A stretch of 55,248 nt of DNA. Source: Cellulosimicrobium terreum. Lineage in GTDB: Bacteria; Actinomycetota; Actinomycetes; Actinomycetales; Cellulomonadaceae. Numbering within the stretch: the stretch's first letter is position 1; each line of letters starts with the position of its first letter. Made by a program: the position numbers and the translations under genes. The notes under the pieces are model-generated. The model was given only the letters and a program-made list of their open reading frames with translations, did no database searches and was not told the DNA's origin. Shown one piece after another: positions 16,809 to 23,720 of the stretch. Location: NCBI GenBank assembly GCA_014803435.1, contig JACYFD010000010.1:1-55248 (forward strand), read 5' to 3'.

Positions 16809-16874
16809 TCATCACCCTCAAGCTTGGCGGCGACGGAGGTGATGAGCCCCGATAGACACACCCTGAGGTGTGTC
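16809..16874 (+). promoter_or_regulatory. Inverted repeats in front of the replication gene
   Basis: Two perfect inverted repeats lie directly upstream of the replication initiator: TCATCACC/GGTGATGA (16809-16816 with 16838-16845) and GACACACC-CTGA-GGTGTGTC (16855-16874). The octamer ATAGACAC of the second repeat recurs at 16893-16900. Such nested hairpins may be the operator or copy-number control element of rep, or part of the origin. The second hairpin covers the first possible GTG start (16868), which makes a later start attractive. Confidence 0.55.
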
Positions 16875-18757
16875 GCTGTCTGGAGACCATCATAGACACT
16901 CAGTGGACGCCCGCACACGAAGGCGAGCGCGACACACCGATCGACGTAGCCGTGCTTGCGTCCGTTTCTGGACGTTCGTCCAGAGAGTCCCAGGACGCCG
17001 CGGCTGCGGAGTGGGCAGCGTGCGCGCCGCTGCTAGCCGGTGCTCCTCGCGTGCGACTCGCTTCTCGCCGCGCCAGCGGGATCCAGTACCGCGACCGTGA
17101 CGAGCGGGCCCTGACGGCGGTGCTGCCGTCGACGCCGGCGGCCGTGCGCGTCTACGGCGATGACGGCACCTGCCGCGCTCTGTGCTTCGACCTCGACTCC
17201 TCACGCGGTGGTGCGGCACGCGTCATGGCAGACGCGTCCCGGCTCGTGCGCGAGCTCGAGTCCGCCGGCGCTCGGGTGATCACCGACGTCTCCCCCAATG
17301 GCGGCCGCCACGTCTACGTTCCACTGGCCAAGCGTCTGGACTACACCAGCGCCCGCGAGCTTGTCGAGGCGATCACCACTGCCTACCCCACGATGGACCC
17401 CGGCCCGCACCAGTCTCTTCGCACCGGTTGCATCCGCGTCCCCGGTGCCGCCCACGCGAGCGGCGGGCACCAGGCGCTGACGATGAGCCTCAACATCGCC
17501 GTCGACGTCCTGCACCGGCCCAGCCCACGTGAGGTCGTCGCTGCGCTGCAGGAGGCGTACCGCGCCCAGATCGGAGCCCTGCGAGCCACGCAAGCCCCTC
17601 TACAGGCCGCTGAGCCCTCTACGGAACCCCACAGCTCGGCCGCCCGCGGCCGGGCCCTCTCGGCCCGCCTGACGCGCATCGCCCGCGACGGCGTGTACGA
17701 CACCGACCGCTACGCCTCGCCGTCCGAGGCACGCCAGGCCGTTATCGCCGGCGCCGCCGCCGCCGGCTGGCGCCTGGCCGACGTCGCTGCCCGTAGCAAC
17801 GACGGACGGTGGCCCGGCCTGGCCGCGCTCTACGCGCGCTACTCCCCTACACAGCGCCACGGCGCCCTCGCCCGCGACTGGCACAACGCCCAACGCCTCG
17901 TCGCCCAGCACGCCGAACAGTCCGCCACCTCGGGGAATGACACTGTGCATAAATCCAACACAAGCGCCCAAGAGTCACAGGGGGGTGTCACAGACCTCGG
18001 CGACGAACACGCGTTCATCCGTACCTGGCGAGCTTGCCTCCGTACCACGGAGCAACATCGGTTCCCCGGTCGGAAGTGGTACGGAGCCCGGTTCCTCCTG
18101 CGCGCACTAGGCGAAGCAGCCCACAAGTCCGGGAGCAGGTACGTCTCATTCGGTACGCGCTCCCTTGCCATCGCCTCCGGGATGGACCACTCGACCGCCT
18201 CTGTCCTGCTCCACGAGCTCGGCAAAGCCGGCTGGATCGACCGGCTCGAGCAAGGACGCGCCGAGCACGCCGACCTCTACGCCCTCACCCTCCCGGCCGA
18301 CCTCGCGGACCGCGCTGCGGACCTGAGGTGGGACCGCGGGCAGATCCACGCCCTGCGTCCTGTGTTCCGCGAGCTCGGCCACGTCGCCGCCCTCGTGTAC
18401 GAGGCCGTCGAGATCGGCCGAGCCGAGACGGTCACGCAGCTTGTGGACACGACCGGCATCTCCCGCAGGGCGGTGCACGAGGCCGTCGACCTCCTGACCT
18501 CGTGGGGACTCCTCGACCGCACGCACGGCGCCCTACTCCCCCGGTCTGACGCCCTACTCCGGGTCGCTGAACACCTCGGGGTCCTCGAGGGCGTCGCGAC
18601 CCAGCTGCGCCTCTACGCCGCACAGCGCCGGGCCTGGCGTGCCTATCTCACCCGGCATGAGGCGGTCGAGCCCGGAGACCCAGCAGAGTCCTGGTGGTGG
18701 CCGCCGGACGATGCGCAGGCGAGCGAGTGGACGCTGGTCGACAGCCTCGCGTTGTAG
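16868..18757 (+). CDS. Plasmid replication initiator with primase (AEP-like) domain
   Basis: Up to 629 residues from GTG 16868; GTG 16952 is a plausible shorter start because the first lies inside a hairpin. Residues about 80-230 carry the signature of archaeo-eukaryotic-type primases: CFDLDS (metal-binding Asp-x-Asp), SPNGGRHVYVPL (S..GRH) and RTGCIRVPG..ASGGHQ. A middle region (300-370) is followed by winged-helix-like segments near 430-560 (MDHSTASVLLHELGKAGWI, VDTTGISRRAVHEAVDLLTS) for origin binding. The combination is typical of actinobacterial plasmid Rep proteins that prime their own replication. It is the only candidate initiator on the circle, which fits its role. Confidence 0.82.
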   Translation: MCRCLETIIDTQWTPAHEGERDTPIDVAVLASVSGRSSRESQDAAAAEWAACAPLLAGAPRVRLASRRASGIQYRDRDERALTAVLPSTPAAVRVYGDDGTCRALCFDLDSSRGGAARVMADASRLVRELESAGARVITDVSPNGGRHVYVPLAKRLDYTSARELVEAITTAYPTMDPGPHQSLRTGCIRVPGAAHASGGHQALTMSLNIAVDVLHRPSPREVVAALQEAYRAQIGALRATQAPLQAAEPSTEPHSSAARGRALSARLTRIARDGVYDTDRYASPSEARQAVIAGAAAAGWRLADVAARSNDGRWPGLAALYARYSPTQRHGALARDWHNAQRLVAQHAEQSATSGNDTVHKSNTSAQESQGGVTDLGDEHAFIRTWRACLRTTEQHRFPGRKWYGARFLLRALGEAAHKSGSRYVSFGTRSLAIASGMDHSTASVLLHELGKAGWIDRLEQGRAEHADLYALTLPADLADRAADLRWDRGQIHALRPVFRELGHVAALVYEAVEIGRAETVTQLVDTTGISRRAVHEAVDLLTSWGLLDRTHGALLPRSDALLRVAEHLGVLEGVATQLRLYAAQRRAWRAYLTRHEAVEPGDPAESWWWPPDDAQASEWTLVDSLAL

Positions 18758-18774
18758 GTACGACGAACGGAACG

Positions 18775-18913
18775 CTTGTAAGACTTGCAAGTAACGCAAG
18801 ACTTACAAGGAGTGCAACGATTGCATTACTTGCTATCCTAGTTAGACGCGTCGCGTCGGCGTGCCCAGCAACGAAAGCAAGCATTGCAATGCTTGCATTG
18901 CACCTGGAGGTGC
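18775..18913. promoter_or_regulatory. Putative centromere/operator region upstream of parA
   Basis: A clearly AT-richer stretch with several palindromes: a 14-base inverted repeat with one mismatch (CTTGTAAGACTTGC at 18775-18788 with GCAAGACTTACAAG at 18796-18809), a GCAAC-GATTGC element after it, and a perfect 20-bp palindrome GCAAGCATTGCAATGCTTGC at 18877-18896. The motif TTGC/GCAA recurs throughout. Position right before parA and its small partner fits a partition site that also serves as autoregulatory operator. GCACCT-GG-AGGTGC (18900-18913) folds over the parA Shine-Dalgarno. Confidence 0.7.
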
Positions 18914-18917
18914 CAAG

Positions 18918-19805
18918 ATGCCCGTCACGATCCTCTTCGCCAACAACAAGGGCGGAGTCCAGAAGACCGGATGCACCGTGCAGACCGCGGCCGGTCTCGC
19001 GCGCCAGGGCCTCAACGTCCTGGTGGTGGACATGGACCCCCAGGCGAACGCGACCCGACGGCTTGGGATCGAGTGGGACGCGGCGAACCCGATCCCGAGC
19101 GTGTCAGAGGCCATCGCCGCGAACGCCGAGGGCGCGGGGGAGGGGGCCGTCATCGAGTGCGGCTGGAGGGACGCCGCAGGCGATCTGACAGCAGAGGCCA
19201 AGCACATCGACGTGATTCCCGCCCGCTTCGACCTCATTAACCGAGAAGCCGAAGCCGGCACCGTCGGCGCGTTCCGCCGTCTGCGCAAGGCGCTGACGGG
19301 GTGGACGGATGACTACGACGTCATCCTCATCGACTCCCGTCCCGACCTCGGCCACCTGGTGCAGATGTCGATGAGCGCGGCTGACGTCGTGATCATCCCC
19401 TCAGACACCGGGTATGACTCCGTCGAGGCGGCGATCCGCGTCAGCGACTTCATGACGCAGCACGCGGTAGACCTCGCCAACCCGGAGCTGCGGGTTGGCG
19501 GCGTCCTCGTGACACGTCGACGCCAGACCGCAGAGGGAGACTTCCAGATCGAGGGCCTCCGAGAGCGATTCGGAGACCTCGTGTGGAACCTGCGCACCGC
19601 CAAGATCATCCCCGGCGACGTCGAAGTGGAGCTCACACCGCCGTACGTGCCGGAGTGGACGAGGTTCGCCGAGGCCGACGCCGCCGGCGTCTCCCTCACA
19701 GCCTGGAACGACGAGCGCGGCCGCACCACGGTGCGGATCTTCGACGAAGTCGCCCAGCGCATCATCGACCGGATTGTGCCCGTGTACGCCGAGAGGATCG
19801 CATGA
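18918..19805 (+). CDS. parA: ParA partition ATPase
   Basis: A 295-residue ParA. ATG 18918 follows GGAGG by the usual spacing; an upstream in-frame ATG at 18861 would read through the palindromes and is unlikely. The deviant Walker A is NNKGGVQKTG (K11-K16), with Gln where most ParA have Gly. VDMDPQANATRRLG is the A' motif and VILIDSRPDLG the Walker B. There is no N-terminal HTH, so autoregulation is probably done by the small partner encoded next (ParA type Ib). It overlaps that gene as ATGA. Confidence 0.9.
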   Translation: MPVTILFANNKGGVQKTGCTVQTAAGLARQGLNVLVVDMDPQANATRRLGIEWDAANPIPSVSEAIAANAEGAGEGAVIECGWRDAAGDLTAEAKHIDVIPARFDLINREAEAGTVGAFRRLRKALTGWTDDYDVILIDSRPDLGHLVQMSMSAADVVIIPSDTGYDSVEAAIRVSDFMTQHAVDLANPELRVGGVLVTRRRQTAEGDFQIEGLRERFGDLVWNLRTAKIIPGDVEVELTPPYVPEWTRFAEADAAGVSLTAWNDERGRTTVRIFDEVAQRIIDRIVPVYAERIA

Positions 19806-20272
19806 TGGTCGAGCGCAAGCGCCCCAGCGGAACGAGTCCAATCTCCTTGACTCCCCGCGTCGAGCCCATCGCGACCCCCGCATCGGCCGCCGAAGCGCCA
19901 GCCGAGCCCGCAGCCCCGCCGGCGCAGGCGCCCATACCGGCCGCCCGTGCAGAGACTCCGCCCGCAGCTCCCGCGAGGCGGCGCACTCCCGCGCAGCGGA
20001 CGCGCTCGGCCGAATCCGAATCTCCGGCGCCGGCAGCGGTCGGCGGAGCGATGGTTTCCCGGACCTTCCGATTCCAAGAGGACCTGATCCGCCGCGCCGA
20101 GACGGCCGTGCTGCGCACCGGCGGCCTCGAAGGCGGTCACGTCTCCATGACCGCACTCCTCAGCACCGCGCTCGAGCGCGAACTAGCCCGCCTCGAGCAC
20201 GAGCTCAACGACGGCGAACCGTTCCCCGCGAACCGAGGAGAGTTCCGCAGGGGCCGGCCCATCGGATCCTGA
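19802..20272 (+). CDS. Putative centromere-binding partner of ParA (RHH-like)
   Basis: A 156-residue protein starting at ATG 19802 in overlap with the parA stop. Residues 1-80 are a Pro/Ala-rich, positively charged, probably disordered tail (often the ParA-stimulating arm); the C-terminal 75 residues contain VSRTFRFQEDLIRRAETAV and VSMTALLSTALERELARLE, a strand-helix-helix pattern that fits a ribbon-helix-helix DNA-binding fold. Gene order and size match small ParB/ParG-like proteins of type Ib loci. The palindromes before parA are its likely binding sites. Confidence 0.75.
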   Translation: MMVERKRPSGTSPISLTPRVEPIATPASAAEAPAEPAAPPAQAPIPAARAETPPAAPARRRTPAQRTRSAESESPAPAAVGGAMVSRTFRFQEDLIRRAETAVLRTGGLEGGHVSMTALLSTALERELARLEHELNDGEPFPANRGEFRRGRPIGS

Positions 20273-20297
20273 CCGCCACCGACAGAAGGAGCAGCGC

Positions 20298-20459
20298 ATG
20301 ACCATCGACCTCACACACCCCCACATGGTCCAGGTGACGATCGCACCCGCGAGCCCAGGCGTCGAAGGGAGCCTGCTCAGCCTCGTGATGGACGGTCACA
20401 GCAGGCCGGTCGTTGGAGATCTGATCTGGCCCAACACTCCGGCAGGAGACCAGCGCTAG
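20298..20459 (+). CDS. Small hypothetical protein after the par genes
   Basis: A 53-residue open frame from ATG 20298 to TAG 20459 with AGAAGGAGCAGC just upstream, 25 bases after the partition gene and directly followed by a strong terminator. The sequence begins MTIDLTHPHMVQVTIAPASP and is a plausible small beta-rich protein. Good ribosome-binding site, codon usage and position before a terminator support it as a real gene; I recognise no domain. Confidence 0.6.
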   Translation: MTIDLTHPHMVQVTIAPASPGVEGSLLSLVMDGHSRPVVGDLIWPNTPAGDQR

Positions 20460-20470
20460 GAACGCCGTTC

Positions 20471-20509
20471 ACCGCCCCGGTGCCCTCGGACGAGGGACAC
20501 CGGGGCGGT
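20471..20509 (+). terminator. Long hairpin terminator of the par operon
   Basis: ACCGCCCCGGTGCCCTC (20471-20487) pairs with GAGGGACACCGGGGCGGT (20492-20509) around a GGAC loop with a single bulged A, giving 17 base pairs. It starts 11 bases after the last stop codon of the par operon. Confidence 0.85.
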
Positions 20510-20910
20510 GTCGTTCCCAAGGCCAGGGCTGGTGGCCGGTGGGGGAGTGGTGGGGCGGGCTGCGGTGGTCGAGCTCGCCGGGTGGGTGGTGCTCTCGGCC
20601 GGTGGCCGGGACCCGAGCGGTGCCGCTGCGCGGCGCGTTATCCGCGCTGCGCGCGGTTTTCTTCCCCTCCTGGCTCTCCATCATCGCCCGCGCGACCTGC
20701 GCGCAACCCGCTCGACTGCGGTCCGGCCCGACGGCGAAACTCGCCGCCCGGCGCTCCTTCGTCGCTTCTCCCGGGCGGCGAGCCCCGCCGTCGGGACGGA
20801 CCGCGGGTTGCACTCCGGGCCGCTACTGCGGGCGGTGATTACGGCGCCAGGAGGGGGCGAAAAACGGTCGGGACCACCGGCCACCCACCACCTGCGCAGG
20901 AAGGGTCACC
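20510..20910. other. Non-coding region with an 87-nt extended hairpin (structured element 1)
   Basis: No gene is convincing here; a long frame running through it is Arg/Pro/Ala-rich in an untypical way. It holds a striking hairpin at 20718-20804: GCGGTCCG/CGGACCGC, then CCCGACGGCG/CGCCGTCGGG with one mismatch between, a 5x5 internal loop, CGCCGCCCGG/CCGGGCGGCG and a 19-nt apical loop with CTCCTTCGTCGC. An outer repeat GTGGCCGGTGG/CCACCGGCCAC (20532-20542 with 20874-20884) brackets it. TCCGGCCCGAC and GCGCTCCTTCGTCGCT recur with nearly the same spacing at 23281-23327. It could be an ncRNA, a single-strand origin or another replication element. Confidence 0.7.
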
Positions 20911-21550
20911 ATGACCACCACCGAGGCACCTGCTACGCAAGCCGAGGCGAGCACGGCCCGCGAGAGCGCCGAGTTCGCCCACGTCGACCCGCGCACGCTC
21001 ATCATCGGGACCAACGTGCGCGCCGACGCCGACCTCACTCCCGAGTTCGTCGGATCGATCAAGCAGCACGGCGTACTGCAGGCCGTGCGCGCACGCCGCG
21101 CCGAGGACGGCACCCTCGTCGTCCTCGAGGGCCAGCGCCGCACGCTGGGTGCCGTGGAGGCCGCTCGGGAGACGATCCCGGTGCAGATCATCGACGGCAC
21201 CGAGGACGAGGCCCGGCGCATCGTGGAGCAGCTGACCGAGAACGACCACCGCAAGGGCATGCGCGACGCCCACCGCACCGCCGCCTACCGGCAGTTGTCG
21301 CTCGAGATCGAACCCGGCGACGACATCCTCGCCGCGGCCTGGTACGCCACCCACGGGGACCGGCTACTGACCGAGCTCACCGCCAACGGCACCCCCACCA
21401 GCGGCGGCCCCCGACCACGACGAGGCACACCGACGTGCGCTGCTGCGCACCGCCGTCCGCGGCCTCTACCGCGCCCAGCTGCACACGAAGATCGACCTCG
21501 CCGCCAGCACGGGCATCACCCGCCGCACCCTCGACGCCTGGATCGCCTGA
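20911..21550 (+). pseudogene. ParB/Spo0J-type nuclease-domain protein, split by a one-base frameshift
   Basis: ATG 20911 follows AGGAAGGGTCACC. Residues 20-125 are a ParB-like domain (VDPRTLIIGTNVRAD, LEGQRRTLGAVEAARETI, EQLTENDHRKGM), which in ParB proteins binds CTP and DNA. After about residue 165 the frame loses sense, while another frame continues with PDHDEAHRRALLRTAVRGLY and ends in TGITRRTLDAWIA, an HTH-like tail, at TGA 21548-21550. The shift falls in the CCCCC run 21408-21412; one base fewer restores a 212-residue protein. Either sequence error or a real mutation. It is not next to parA, so it may be a second, RepB-like regulator rather than the partner in partition. Confidence 0.7.
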
Positions 21551-21588
21551 GCCGAGCGGGCCGCGGGCACGACGCCTACGCTGGCTCG

Positions 21589-21819
21589 ATGGCGGGAGGA
21601 TGGCCGGAGAGCGAGCGGGGCCTGGGGTGGCTGTGCGCCGGATCCCTGGTCGTCGCCGCCGTCGGATGGACGCTGATCGCCCTCAGTACCGAGGGCTGGG
21701 TCGTACCAGCTATCGCCGGTGCATCGAGCGGGACCGCATTCGGGTCGGGTTGGCGTCTCGTACTTCTTCGCCGCAAGCGACGCCGCGACGAGTGGCCACC
21801 CAAGACCTCAACGCCGTGA
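21589..21819 (+). CDS. Small two-helix membrane protein
   Basis: A 76-residue open frame from ATG 21589, 38 bases after the ParB-like gene. Two hydrophobic segments lie at about residues 13-33 (GWLCAGSLVVAAVGWTLIAL) and 38-60, followed by a very basic tail LLRRKRRRDEW, so both ends should face the cytoplasm with positive-inside topology. No clear Shine-Dalgarno is visible, so the start is uncertain. No family recognised. Confidence 0.55.
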   Translation: MAGGWPESERGLGWLCAGSLVVAAVGWTLIALSTEGWVVPAIAGASSGTAFGSGWRLVLLRRKRRRDEWPPKTSTP

Positions 21820-21844
21820 TGAGCGCTCCTGGCACTGAACTACA

Positions 21845-22096
21845 TCAGGACTCGGCGCGTGGCCTGCCTGGCCCGCGACGGCGATCCTCGATCCCATCAA
21901 GGGATTCCGCGGTCCACACGGGCCCGCCGTTGAGCTCGCCGGCCGGAGCAGGTAGCCAGTCCACCCCGCGGTGTCGCGCCGTGCGCAGCGAGACCGGAGA
22001 GACGCCGAGCCGCTGAGCCAGGCGCGCGCTGTCGTACAGCCCGCGCGGCCCAGGTCCCGGATCACGCGGCCCATCGGGCCCAGATTCCTTGCTCAC
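21845..22096 (-). CDS. Small HTH protein, probable divergent regulator
   Basis: About 83 residues if started at GTG 22096; GTG 22105 is an alternative, and ATG 22171 is open but would run through the divergent promoter. The body reads GLYDSARLAQRLGVSPVSLR, a helix-turn-helix, then GVDWLPAPAGELNGGPVWTAE, which looks like the wing of an HTH_17/excisionase-like domain, and ends with a basic GPGRPRA tail like an AT-hook. It is transcribed away from the membrane/HTH gene at 22170 and probably controls it through the GCGTTC repeats between them. Confidence 0.6.
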   Translation of the reverse strand: MSKESGPDGPRDPGPGPRGLYDSARLAQRLGVSPVSLRTARHRGVDWLPAPAGELNGGPVWTAESLDGIEDRRRGPGRPRAES

Positions 22097-22105
22097 CTGA
22101 ACCAC

Positions 22106-22169
22106 GCTAACAGAACCAAAGCGTTCTATTTCTGCTAAACTAGAACGCAAGCGTTCGGATATTGGAGGC
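22106..22169. promoter_or_regulatory. Divergent promoter with GCGTTC operator repeats
   Basis: This AT-richer interval contains GCGTTCT and AGAACGC as an inverted pair about 15 bases apart (22121-22127 with 22142-22148) and a third copy in GAACG-CAAG-CGTTC (22144-22157). A -10-like TAAACT (22136-22141) lies between the arms for the rightward gene, whose ribosome-binding site is TTGGAGGC. The arrangement is what a repressor binding site over a promoter looks like; the HTH protein encoded leftwards is the natural candidate. Confidence 0.6.
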
Positions 22170-23138
22170 ATGATGAACCGTCTTCGTGGGCCCCTTGCTC
22201 GCGGCGTGTCGGCGACCCGGCCCTCGCGGGCCACGTCCGAGCCGGAGGTGGCTCGGCCGGTGCCGGCCGAGAGCTACGAGTCGTTCCCGCGCTGGCCCGT
22301 CGTCGTGCTCGCCGCGGGCGCGTACGTCGCGATCTGGGGCGGCTGGGTCGACCTGGGCCGCATGGCAGGTTTCGGCCCGGTGAACCTGCTTCCCGGCATC
22401 ATGGACCTGAGCGTGAACCTGGCGATCACCTTGCCGCTGGGCATGGAGGTCTACGCCGCGTTCGCCCTGGGCGCCTGGCTGACCCACCGCAACATCCCTC
22501 CCGCCGCACGATCGTTCGCGGGATGGTCGGTACTGGCCTCTCTCGTGATCGGTGTAGCCGGCCAGATCACCTACCACCTGCTCCACGCCGCGGGTATCGA
22601 ACGCGCGCCCTGGCAGGTGGTCGTCGGCGTCGCGTGCGTGCCCGTGGCCGTCATGGGCATGGGCGCCGCTCTGGCTCACCTGCTCGGCGTGCGTCGGACG
22701 CGACCGGTCGCCGTCGCGGTAGAGGATCGGCTGACCGATGCGGCGTCGACCGCGCAGCTCGACAGCGACGCCGCATCGGAGGAGTTCCCTGCGCCGGCTC
22801 CCGTGACAGACGACGTCGGGCCCGTCGACGCAGAGCCCGTCGTCAAGCCCGTCGTCGAGCCCGTCGACGCCGAGCCGGTCGGTCTGGTCGCGAGCCTGGC
22901 ACCGGATCAGGCGCGGGCCGAACTGGACCCGCGCACCATGTCCGCCGAGCAGCGCGACGCGCTGATCCTCGAGCTCGCCCGCGAGGCGCGCTCGGAACGG
23001 GACCTCGCACAGCGCGTGCCGTGGTCGCGGTCGACGGTGAACCGGGTCCTGCGCAAGCACCACGTCGTGCTGAACCAGGCGGCGGACCACGCCCAGATGC
23101 AGTGGGCCACCGACCGCGGCGAGGCGGTCCTGACGTGA
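22170..23138 (+). CDS. DUF2637-like membrane protein with C-terminal helix-turn-helix
   Basis: A 322-residue protein; ATG 22170 follows TTGGAGGC. After a basic 35-residue start come four membrane segments at about 40-62, 72-110 (two) and 115-180 (VLASLVIGVAGQITYHLL, VVVGVACVPVAVMGMGAAL), a pattern found in DUF2637/SpdB-like proteins of actinobacterial plasmids. A long acidic linker rich in Val-Asp-Ala-Glu-Pro repeats (about 190-245) follows, and the last 60 residues (ILELAREARSERDLAQRVPW SRSTVNRVL) form an HTH. The fusion suggests a membrane-tethered DNA-binding role, perhaps in spread or regulation; this is inference. Confidence 0.65.
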   Translation: MMNRLRGPLARGVSATRPSRATSEPEVARPVPAESYESFPRWPVVVLAAGAYVAIWGGWVDLGRMAGFGPVNLLPGIMDLSVNLAITLPLGMEVYAAFALGAWLTHRNIPPAARSFAGWSVLASLVIGVAGQITYHLLHAAGIERAPWQVVVGVACVPVAVMGMGAALAHLLGVRRTRPVAVAVEDRLTDAASTAQLDSDAASEEFPAPAPVTDDVGPVDAEPVVKPVVEPVDAEPVGLVASLAPDQARAELDPRTMSAEQRDALILELAREARSERDLAQRVPWSRSTVNRVLRKHHVVLNQAADHAQMQWATDRGEAVLT

Positions 23139-23467
23139 ACCGCGGTGCCCGGCGACGGAGCGCCGTACACGACCTGACGCGGCCCTGCGGGCCACGGCTG
23201 CACAAGCGCTTCTTGTTTCGGACCGTCCCTGGCTTCGAGTGTGGCCGGCCGTCCCAGGGCGCAAGTCGGCTCCGCTGTGCTCCGGCCCGACCGCCCGCCA
23301 ACTTCTTGGCTGCGCTCCTTCGTCGCTGAGCCCGCCGAGAACTTCCCGGCCACCCGGGCGCCCCGACTCGCTCGCTGCGCTCACGCCCTGCGGGTGCGTC
23401 CTGGGACGGCTTGCGGCCAAACGCTCCGCTTGCAGGGACGGTCCGAAAAACGACGTGGGGAGGCATC
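23139..23467. other. Non-coding region with nested long inverted repeats (structured element 2)
   Basis: No gene is convincing. A perfect 16-bp inverted repeat TTTCGGACCGTCCCTG (23216-23231) and CAGGGACGGTCCGAAA (23433-23448) encloses a second perfect pair GCCGTCCCAGG (23248-23258) with CCTGGGACGGC (23400-23410), itself flanked by TGGCC/GGCCA. Between them lie TCCGGCCCGAC (23281-23291) and GCGCTCCTTCGTCGCT (23312-23327), the two blocks shared with the element at 20722-20766. The right arm ends shortly before the NrdH ribosome-binding site (GGGGAGG), so if transcribed it would be a 5' leader of that operon. Confidence 0.7.
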
Positions 23468-23719
23468 ATGGCCAGCCAGCAGGTCAAGGTCACCGTGTAC
23501 AGCAAGCCGGCGTGCGTCCAGTGCGACGCGACCTACCGGGCGCTCGACAAGAAGGGGATCGAGTACACCGTGGTGGACATCTCCGCCGACGTCGACGCGC
23601 TCGAGCAGGTGCGCGCGCTCGGGTACCTCCAGGCCCCGGTCGTCGTTGCCGGCGAGGAGTCGTGGAGCGGGTTCCGGCCTGATCAGATCAACGCCCTCGC
23701 GACCCGACAGGAGGCCTGA
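23468..23719 (+). CDS. nrdH: NrdH-type glutaredoxin-like protein
   Basis: An 83-residue redoxin. ATG 23468 follows GTGGGGAGGCATC. The active site is C16-V-Q-C19, the canonical NrdH CVQC, inside VTVYSKPACVQCDATYRALD; the conserved QAPVVVAGEESWSGFRPDQI at about 57-76 provides the cis-Pro and the NrdH-type W-S-G-F-R-P loop. NrdH normally reduces class Ib ribonucleotide reductase using thioredoxin reductase. No reductase gene is on the plasmid, so it must serve a host partner. The stop is one base from the primase start, so the two are cotranscribed. Confidence 0.9.
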   Translation: MASQQVKVTVYSKPACVQCDATYRALDKKGIEYTVVDISADVDALEQVRALGYLQAPVVVAGEESWSGFRPDQINALATRQEA

Positions 23720-23720
23720 G

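Noticed and set aside
20508-22016. A 502-residue open frame across the structured element and the ParB-like gene
   Set aside because: Its product is extremely Arg/His/Pro-rich and runs antiphase to the well-formed ParB domain; the region 20510-20910 is better explained by hairpins.
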